Source: Stenocarpella maydis (taxonomy: Eukaryota; Ascomycota; Sordariomycetes; Diaporthales; Diaporthaceae). Taken from it: a DNA stretch of 64,000 bases. The stretch lies in NCBI GenBank assembly GCA_002270565.1, contig NQMI01000023.1, positions 412,708 to 476,707 on the forward strand. The letters are read 5' to 3'. A program made the position numbers and the translations under genes. The notes under the pieces were generated by a model. That model did not search any database. It worked only from the letters and a program-made list of their open reading frames with translations, and was not told the DNA's origin. Below are positions 56,503 to 64,000 of the stretch, piece by piece. The stretch's first letter is position 1. Every line of letters starts with the position of its first letter.

Positions 56503-58790
56503 GAGATTCGCACAGAAGAAAACGGAGGGTACACAGATACATGTAGGCCCCCAGTGCACGTATAACACGCACCACCCAAATTAGTATGCAAACCATTATT
56601 CTGACTTAGCTGCCGTCACTGCCGGTTGTCCTTATCATCGCTACGGCAATGCTACTATCGCCACACTTGCCGTAGTGCGAATCACTCAAATTAATGGTAT
56701 TTTACTATATATCTAGTCTATACAGACCACAATCTCGTCTTAAATCTCTTCCTCATCATTATTATTGTTATCATCATTACTAATAAGATCCCTAATAGTC
56801 AGATCTACTTGTGGCAACTGGTTGATGCTTCTAATAGCTACTGTATGCTACCACTTAGCCCCTAACCTCGTGCTTGAGGGTGTGCCTGCTGCTGAGGTTC
56901 TCATGATATCTAATGGCGCCCTTTGCTTTTGAGGCTGCTGCTTTGCCTTCTTCATGACCCTTCTCGCCAGCTGCTGGCTCTAAGGGACGCTAGCGTGCTG
57001 AGCATTATTGCTATGAGTATCCTCTTCATCTAGGAACTAGAGGGTCTCATTATTCCACTTAAAAGCTGAATTCACACGCTATATTAAAGCCGTTATTACC
57101 CTTATCTTATTGCTAGCCCTGCTGCTAAGGCTCGTTATGGTAGAGGTTGTCTTTTGACTAAACACAGCCTTCTTACGGCTCTTAAAGATACCCTCTTTAT
57201 TAGCTGCAAATGGTGCATTCTCGCGAGGTCTGCTCTTTATAGTGGTGACCTTCTTTAGCAAGTATATACTGAGGAGAGGGTTCTTGAGGGAGAGGTTACG
57301 ATTAAGGTAGTAGTCTTTATGCACATCGCTCTTCTCAAGAGGAAGTAAAGCCTCCTCTTTATTAGCAATATAGTTTGCATAGATTACGTTATACTGTGTA
57401 TAGACTGTATAGCTGTAGTTAGAAGGTCTATAGTAACCCCATGGGGCTTCTTTTTGAAGTATCCTTAATGCCTTCTGGCGCTCGATCGTGAGTATCTCTA
57501 GCGCTACCCTTAAGACCTATAGTGGCAGCTAACCAAGCTACTTCTAATTATTAAACTTCTGAAGTAATGATATCTTCTGCTTTGCCTCCTCCTAATGGAG
57601 GCTATAAGCAGTATTATTAATAGCCTTGTGATTAGCTATCATTAGATAGAGAAGATTCCCCATCCTATGGCCCAGGTATACCTTTAGCTTCCGGTACATT
57701 TGCTTAGTAGAGGAGGTTATATGCAAGCTAAAGTTGAGGGTTCTGTAGATCTGATGGGCTCCCTATTTAGTGATAATCTCTTTAGCCTTATTAATGTACT
57801 ATATCTTAAGGTACTGGATGATCGCCGTCTGGTCTGAGAAGACCTCTTGAAGCTGTTACTAAGCTATATTATAAATCTTGCGATCTATAGAGTACTCTAT
57901 AAACTTGAGGAGGTTAAAGAGGGCTGTTCAAGTGTATAGCACCTCGTTAGGCACCCGTGAGGGTACTGTGGCCTTCCCTCTTGCTGGCGCTATAAGGGAA
58001 GCAAGATCCTTATCCTCCTTATCAAGATCTTCAGCCTTAGCGACCTCCATAGTATTTTCCTCCGGAGCTCCCAGCGCCAGTACCTCCAGGCCTCCCGTTG
58101 CTAGCCTTATAGCTCCCAGCTTACACCACTTCTTCTTAATATTAAGGATAATATTTATATTAATATAGAAGATATATAGCTGATGGTATGCCCTAGGGAA
58201 TTCATACTTAAGGGCATTAATTAGAGCATTATTATAATTAGTAACAAAGAGCCTCGGAGGCTTAATTTTATACCTCTAGAGAAGATTATAAAGCTGCTTA
58301 AGAAGCCACCAGAAGTTAGATTCTCTCTTATTATTAATAACCCCTTAAAATAGTAGCAATATCCTCTTTATATAGGTTACTGCTATACCTTAAAAGAAGG
58401 GTATCTTCTTGCTATTAGTTGAATAGGTATAGTTAAGTAAGAGATTGCGCGTAAAGCGTTGCTCTTGAATCCATGCTACCTACTTTGGCTTGCACCAGAA
58501 GATGCCCGTAATGCTTCCCTCCTCATCAGTAGCCCAATGGTACCAGCAGCCCTCCTTCTTAAGCCAGTCCAATACTGCTTGGGTTGGCGTGTAGATACCC
58601 TGCTATCTCTTGCAATAGGCTGCCAGCCAGTCCTTCATAGTATTTGGCCCCAGTAGTATACCTGGGTACTATCGGTGTAGCGCTGCTGCAAGTCTCTAAG
58701 GCTTTGTGAGGGCTGGGTCCGCAGCTATATGGCTGAGAAAGTTGTGATGATCTTGTGATAGCCTCGCCCAGCCTGACTGGGCTTCGGGCA
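56503..58790 (-). mobile_element. Second MULE-type element of the same family, truncated and degraded
   Basis: The left end (from about 56503; ATTCGCAC, ACGGAGGGTACAC, CCCCCAGTGCAC) matches the left end of the element at 53088, and the interiors align over long stretches (for example GGAACT-AGGGTCT-ATTCCACTTAA). No matching right terminus is found, so that side is lost. Minus-strand translation, stops ignored, gives MULE transposase features: YTPTQAVLDWLKKEG, then ATDEEGSITGIFWCKPK, then YTYSTNSKKIP (the DCTYKTN-like block) and VTNYNNALINALKYEFP (the TDRELALMNAL-like block) near 58640-58150. CAA/CAG to TAA/TAG type changes fit RIP. Confidence 0.82.
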
Positions 58791-58844
58791 CCTCCTAAGG
58801 GCTGTATGTAATGATCAGAGGGTTTCCGAGTACGTTAAACCTGA

Positions 58845-59165
58845 GAGATCAAGGGTTTATATTCGGAATACATTATTAGACGGTTGTTAAGCAATATTAT
58901 TGGCTAACAATGATCACTAGCTATAAGGCTATCTAATATCAAGATTGAATACTTAGATTAACAACTAAAGAGTCTATTCTATAAAAACTATCTACTATAG
59001 TAATAACTATATCCATATATATGTTCCAACTCTTTAGTAGCTTGCACGCTTGCATACCGAGCCATCAAGCCATTACATAAGGCTTAATACTTTATCCTTT
59101 AAGCGAGCTTGCATAGCTTGCAATCAAGCGTTGCAAGCCAAACCCTAACCCTAATAAGGTAGCGT
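58845..59165 (+). repeat. LTR-like repeat B, left copy
   Basis: This segment is found again in inverted, diverged form at about 61580-61900. Shared words include CTATAAGG-TATCTAA, ATACTTAGATTAA and AACTAAAGAG, and the CCCTAACCCTAATA word at 59143-59156 has its counterpart at the matching distance. Probably a solo or truncated LTR; the exact ends are not clear. Confidence 0.6.
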
Positions 59166-60547
59166 TACTAATTGGATTAGGCGGGATGACCTTTTTGGGA
59201 GCCGTTTCCTGCCCTATAGGGTTGTCTTCTGCGGTAATCAGCAGCCAATGCGTGTTAGCCCATAATACTATCTCCCTTCTTACTTCTTTTATCCTTAAAA
59301 GTGCTCCATAAGTCATTTTCATTCATTAGTGCCTCCATTCATGCCTTCCTAATCCATTATATCATCTAGAGTTAAGGATTCCTAGGTTTCTAAATCATCT
59401 TATTGTTTAAGGAAGGTTGAGTAATATAATTCCTTATTATTTATCATTTCTGCAGAATGCTATTACCATATAACCTTATTCTTTTTGCAAGATATAGGGC
59501 ATTAAGAGCTATAAGGTCTTAAAGAAGGCCTCTAGTTATTATACTGAGTGCATTTAGCAGTAGTAGTTAAAGTATGATATTCTGGAACTAAACAACTCTA
59601 AAGACCTTTTATATATCTCAGCCTAGCACTAAAAACTAGAGGATGAGATTAAAGAGTTAGAGGAGAAGCTCCTTTATTTGCATAAGTAGAAGTATATATA
59701 GTATAAGAGGATATTTTAGGCTATCCATTAAGGTTTATTAAATTTAAATAAGTTGGATTATGTAGAAAAGGAGGAAGCTAATGCTAAGTAGAGGCGGATT
59801 ACTAAGTAGTTTGCTAAGGTGGTTCACTAAAGTTCTACTGAGGAGGCTGGTGGGATGGTAGCATAAGAGGTATAGCTGCATTCTAAGAGTGAAGTAGGAG
59901 TTTTTAATTAGAGTTCCTTAATGGATGATAATACTAGTTGGTCTGAATTTGTAGGCACTAGTAATGAGGGTAGCGAAGGAAATGCGCCTATAGGTAGCTT
60001 ATCTTAGTGCCTGATTCTTATTACTAGGAATGGAACTTATTTAATTGTTATCTAACTGGTTCTAGTTCCTAGCCATCTTTGGTTTACTGGTTGTGCTATA
60101 TCATTCTAATCTTGTTTTCCTATAATTAGTATTTGCTGGGGTGTGGGGTGTGGATACTGGTATTTGTTTAGATGGGTTTTGAGTATAACTGGTATTTAGG
60201 TTATTAGTTGGATAGGGTGACTGGTATTGGTGTGCTTTTCTGAGGGGTTAACTAGTTGCTAGCTTCTAGTTATTCCTATTATAACTAGTCTCTTATTGGT
60301 TGTTTTCCTTGTTTTATTTATAAAAGCCGGGGTTTATTATATAGTTTTATTATAATGTTGGTTTGTGGTTTATTATATATAGGGTTTTTAGGCTGCATTT
60401 CTGGTTTCTGGGATTATTTCGTGATAGTCTGTGCATGGTATTTTTTGAGTTTATTGTAATAGTGGGTTAGGTTTTAGGCCGGTTCCTATGTGTTTTTGCT
60501 GGAGTTATAGCCTTTCTACTTAATAAGGTATTCCGTTATTCTTTAGT
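59166..60547. other. Degraded transposon interior, unassigned
   Basis: Moderately AT-rich DNA without intact frames. A plus-strand stretch at about 59630-59990 reads like a charged coiled-coil protein tail with many stops (EIKELEEKLLYLHK). Could be the end of a transposase or a gag-like protein; not assigned. Confidence 0.4.
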
Positions 60548-60830
60548 ACTGCCTTAAGTCTATAATGTTTTCCACTTTATATTTCTTATTATATTCATTA
60601 AGTATTTTAATCTGCATTTTAAGTTCTATATTCTTAGGTGCTAGTTTTAAGAGTGAGATATAAAAGACTGAGTATTATTTTATTCCTTTGGGTAGCAAGA
60701 GTTTATAGTTGGTATCTAAAAGTTTTTTCAAGATTTTAAAAGGGCTGATTTTCTTATAGTTAAGCTTTTCATTAGGTTGCTTAATTTTAATATTTTAGTA
60801 AAGGAGGTAAACCTTATCTCCCTTCTTAAG
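60548..60830 (-). pseudogene. Ty3/gypsy retrotransposon integrase C-terminus, RIP-degraded
   Basis: Minus-strand translation gives the chromodomain-proximal end of a gypsy integrase: LKKGDKVYLLY (from about 60830), QPNEKLNYKKISPFKILKK, NYKLLLPKGIK, FYISLLKLAPKN, and YKVENIIDLRQY followed by a stop. This matches the well-known pattern KGDKVYL-N-KLD-K-GPF-I-Y-L-LP-HPVFHVSLL-EVE-ILD. At least two in-frame stops are present. The upstream part of the gene is cut off by LTR-like repeat A starting at 60939, so this gypsy copy was interrupted by a later insertion. Confidence 0.8.
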
Positions 60831-60938
60831 AATTAGTCCCTTAATTCTTTTCTGATTTGTGTATTTTATTATTTATTCTTATATAAAAGAAAGTTCTGCT
60901 TAGATATTCTTCTGGATTTATCTAATTTATATTGCTTT

Positions 60939-61449
60939 TGTTAAACGGAACCGCTCAGCAGGGCGTTGGTACTCCGTGCAAGGAGTTACCCTAGACTTCG
61001 TTGTAAGGAGTTACCCTAGACTTTCTAGCAAGGAGTTACCCTAGACTTGCGAGTCAGGCGATTTTCGCTAAGTACGCCCAGTGCGTGCGTGACGCAAGAT
61101 GAGTTTGGTGGCCGTGAGTCGATTATTTTGGCCTGCATTTGCACCTTAATTCAGACCTCTGCATTACCCTTATTTCTTACCCAAAAAGTATATGACCTAG
61201 TGCATTGGATAGCTTGATTTCTGAAGTTTATATGTACTTAATTTGGGTATTGCTAGGGCTATGGTTGGCTGGTTGCTTAGAACCAAAGATGGTGTGTTGG
61301 AAGGGCGAATTTTCCGGCATTTGCAAATTTGCACCAGAGCCGACCGCAGCGTGCCCAGGGGTGAGACGACGTCGGAGGGTATATAAGGAGGGCTTACAGA
61401 AGCCCAACTTAATTCAATACAAAGTTGTCCAGACCATTGTCAATCGTCC
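60939..61449 (+). repeat. LTR-like repeat A, plus-oriented copy
   Basis: Starts TGTTAAACGG and shows LTR-like content: three copies of the word AAGGAGTTACCCTAGACTT (60980-61048) and a TATA box (GGTATATAAGGAGGG, about 61378-61392). The whole unit is matched in inverted form by 63280-63816. It is cut at its right edge exactly where the single N occurs. Confidence 0.75.
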
Positions 61450-61450
61450 N
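61450..61450. other. Undetermined base (N)
   Basis: The only ambiguous base in the window. It lies at the point where similarity between the two copies of repeat A stops, so it may mark a join or an unresolved repeat edge in the assembly. Confidence 0.95.
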
Positions 61451-61579
61451 ATGAGGGAAATAATATTATAAACCTGCAATCTTTAACTACTGATTACTAT
61501 AAAAGATAGCCTCTATAGGCTATAGGTTAGCTCTTTAAGCGCTACCCTACTTAAGGTTCGTAGTAAGCTACTTTTTTAG

Positions 61580-61900
61580 GATTAGGGTTAGGGACGGACA
61601 TTATTTAATGAAATTAATAATAATTCTATTAAGTAATATTTAATTAATAAGATTCCTATTAATACTATTAATAATAGATGAAAAGTTAAAATACGTAGGG
61701 ATATAATTATTAATATATTAGATAGCTTTTATAGAATAAACTCTTTAGTTATTAATCTAAGTATTTAGTCTTATAATTAGATAACCTTATAGCTTTTGAT
61801 TATATCCTCTCTGTAAATAATATCTTTGTATACTGCAAACTTAGTTAAGTATTACCTCTACACCGCTTTGATAATATAAACCCTATAGGTTACCTACTGA
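61580..61900 (-). repeat. LTR-like repeat B, inverted copy
   Basis: Reverse-complement partner of 58845-59165, including the TTAGGGTTAGGG word at about 61590-61601. AT-rich and diverged, as expected after RIP. Confidence 0.6.
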
Positions 61901-63279
61901 GCCCCATAAAGGTTTGGTGTGATCATTATAAGGGGGTGGGGGTGGGGGGGAAATGTAGGCCGGGTGCTTTAACTAATCAGACACACATGGCCAGTTATGT
62001 TCGTGGCTTTACTGCACATGGGCACAAGTGTTACAGCGTTGAGCGGGGTATCAATTGCGCGATTATCAGGACTCATTGTGCCATTTGCATAGAACCCGTA
62101 GTGGACTTATCAGGGTCCATTATTCCACGCGGGGCTGGGGCTTAGGGAAGAGTTTCTAATAGCAGGGAGCCCTATGGAAGCGCTATAAGGAAGCAGTAAG
62201 CACATACTAAATAGCCTGATGATAAGGCTCTACTAGGGGGCTTTATAAAAATATTAAGCAGGAGAAGTAATTAAGTAGTTAAATAATAAGAAGAGCTTAT
62301 ATTATAAAAGAAAGCATAATAAAGAGCGAATAAAATGAATTTAATTATATCTATTTCCATAAATACAAATAAGTTATATTCTTTAAGTTCCTGTTTTTGA
62401 ACTAAATAAACAATAATTATCTTTAAGTGATTAAAAGTAATTATTTCATAATATATATTTCTTTACTCTACTTATATTTATAACTTTTATAATTCAAAGT
62501 CTTAAATAAGTTTATAAAAATAGATTATTAAAGATATTAGTATAATATAAGTTATTGTAAAGTAAATTACATTTATGAATAAGTTGAGTTTTATCTACAT
62601 AAAAATATTTATTAATCATTTGTTAAAATTATTAAATTAAGTTTAAAATAATTTAACGTTTAAAGCTTTCTTTTAAGGAATTAATCTACATAAACATTAA
62701 ATTTATTACTTTTGAACATTATTTAAGCCATTATAAGTTTATTCTTCAAATATAATATATATAATGAAATCTACATATTATGAGATTTAATATTTTTCAT
62801 CTAAGATAATTAACGTATTTAATAATATGGCTTAGTTTCTAATAATTTGTATTAGTCCTTATACTTTTATTCTTATTATATTATTATATTATTATATTAT
62901 TATATTATCATATCATTATATTATTATATTATCATATTATTATATTATTATAAATGACTTATATTCCGTTTTTAAATATAAGGGTTAGTAAAAGCCTTAA
63001 TTATCTTTTAAAGCTATGTTTTATTTACCTTTAGCTATTTATTTACTATACTTTATATTAGTTGTTATACTTTTAAACCTTTATAACTTATTAGATGTTT
63101 TTATAAGTTGTATTCTAATAATATCCTAAAACTAGAAAAACCTTACTTATGAAATATTAAAGACATTTAGTATTATAAAAGTAAGTATTACCTACCTTTA
63201 TCTCTTTAAAATGAAGTTATCTAAGGACTTTATAAAGCATTAGTTCTGATGAATTTGTGCTATAGAATAGCATTTAGTT
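61901..63279. other. AT-rich degraded repeat DNA with one GC-normal patch
   Basis: At 61935-62145 about 210 bp has normal base composition and begins TGTAGGCCGGGTGC after a G-rich run, like the start of another LTR that escaped RIP. The rest is extremely AT-rich with no coding content. Confidence 0.5.
62873..62955. repeat. ATTAT/TATTAT simple repeat
   Basis: Nearly continuous TTATTATA units with a few C interruptions inside the AT-rich block. Confidence 0.9.
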
Positions 63280-63816
63280 CAGCGTGTGTGTGTTTCGGCA
63301 GGGTCGCAGTATGGTGCTCTGAGGCGAATTGGGATGATTGATAATGGTCTGGACAACTTTGTATTGAATTAATAAGTTGGGCTTCTGTAAACCCTCCTTA
63401 TATACCACTCGACGCCTCGTCTCACCCTGGGCACGCGCGTAGGCGGTGCAAATTTGCAAATCGGAAAATTCCGCTCTTCCAACACACATCCTTGTTCAAA
63501 ACAACTAGGCAACTACAGCTACATCCGCCTCAATAGCTCATACAAACGTTCAGAAATCAGGCCTATTTAATGCATCTTAAGTTATATACTTTTTTTGTAA
63601 GAAATAAGGGTAATGCAGAGTCTGAATTAGGTGCAAATGCAGGCCAAAATAATCGACTTACGGCCATTAAACTCATCTTGCATTATGCACGCACTGGCGT
63701 ACTTAGCGAAAATCGCCCTGACCGTAAGTCTAGGAGACTCTTGCTAGAAAGCTCAGGTAAACCTCCCTTGGCACGGAAGTACCTAACCGCCCCTTGCTTA
63801 GCGGTTCCGTTTAATA
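63280..63816 (-). repeat. LTR-like repeat A, minus-oriented copy
   Basis: Reverse complement of 60939-61449, from the end opposite TGTTAAACGG (here TATTAAACGG, a G-to-A change) to a CACACA-type end near 63280. It retains the TATA region and the CAAAGTTGTCCAGACCATT segment. This copy appears more complete at its 3' side than the left one. Confidence 0.75.
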
Positions 63817-64000
63817 CCCTTTCTGTTGAAGATATAGCCCTAATAGGCCTATAGCACTTAACCCTTACTCTTAAAAATGGAAACGGAAGAAGAGAAATAC
63901 CAAGTCAAAGAAAGCCCTTATAAAAAGAAACTATCTACTGAAGGAAATACGTACTAGAGGGCTATTAATCCCTCTTTTATCCTACTCCTAGACTAATAGG
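63817..64000. other. Window end, repeat-flanking DNA
   Basis: AT-leaning sequence continuing beyond the window. No gene recognised. Confidence 0.4.

Noticed and set aside
59143..59156. Telomere-like CCCTAACCCTAA, and TTAGGGTTAGGG near 61590
   Set aside because: Only two units each, and both lie at matching places in inverted copies of a dispersed repeat, so they are repeat content and not a telomere.
61936..62145. 69-codon open frame in the AT-rich block
   Set aside because: Lies in a GC-normal patch that looks like an LTR start; no protein family recognised.

Overview
The window is nuclear DNA of a filamentous ascomycete (Pezizomycotina). The genes have many short introns of about 50-110 bp with GT/AG borders and CTNA-type branch sites. 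The families are typical of such fungi: a HET-domain protein, microbial-rhodopsin-like membrane proteins, a GMC oxidoreductase, a highly reducing polyketide synthase and an RGS-LOV photoreceptor. AT-rich, stop-riddled transposon remains at the right end look like repeat-induced point mutation (RIP). I cannot name the species. Splice structures were read by hand from reading frame, splice consensus and family motifs; where total length and frame both closed I state the exons.

Layout. 1-17.7 kb is a mixed gene region: the end of an AAA ATPase gene, a sugar transferase, an HSL-type esterase, a broken HET-domain gene, a seven-TM rhodopsin-like protein, a urea-carboxylase-type biotin enzyme with no allophanate hydrolase part, and a secreted endonuclease/exonuclease/phosphatase-fold protein. 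18.9-34.4 kb is the most interesting block: a complete HR-PKS (KS-AT-DH-MT-ER-KR-ACP, 2,579 aa, no release domain), a divergently transcribed alpha/beta hydrolase, a PLP-dependent alpha-oxoamine synthase and a GNAT acetyltransferase. A PKS with no thioesterase next to an alpha-oxoamine synthase is the core logic of sphinganine-analogue pathways such as fumonisin (FUM1 plus FUM8). No P450 or other tailoring oxidase is present in the window. A relic of an ABCC-type ABC transporter lies 3 kb beyond the block.

35.5-52.1 kb holds a second rhodopsin-like membrane protein, a TIR-bounded hairpin-rich element, an RGS-LOV photoreceptor, an intron-containing tRNA-Ile(AAU), a Urc4/Urg3 uracil-catabolism protein, a gamma-glutamylcyclotransferase-like membrane protein and a secreted GMC oxidoreductase. 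From 53.1 kb to the end the DNA is a mosaic of degraded transposons: one MULE-type element with clear TIRs and an 8-bp target-site duplication, a second truncated MULE of the same family, a Ty3/gypsy integrase relic, and two families of LTR-like repeats each present as an inverted pair. A single undetermined base (N, 61450) sits exactly at one repeat edge.

How the genes may work together (inference): the PKS would build a reduced, possibly C-methylated acyl chain on its ACP; the oxoamine synthase would release it by decarboxylative condensation with an amino acid, giving an amino-ketone. The hydrolase and acetyltransferase could edit or mask the product. Urc4 and the urea carboxylase both relate to pyrimidine/urea nitrogen use, but they lie 30 kb apart and I do not claim a cluster.
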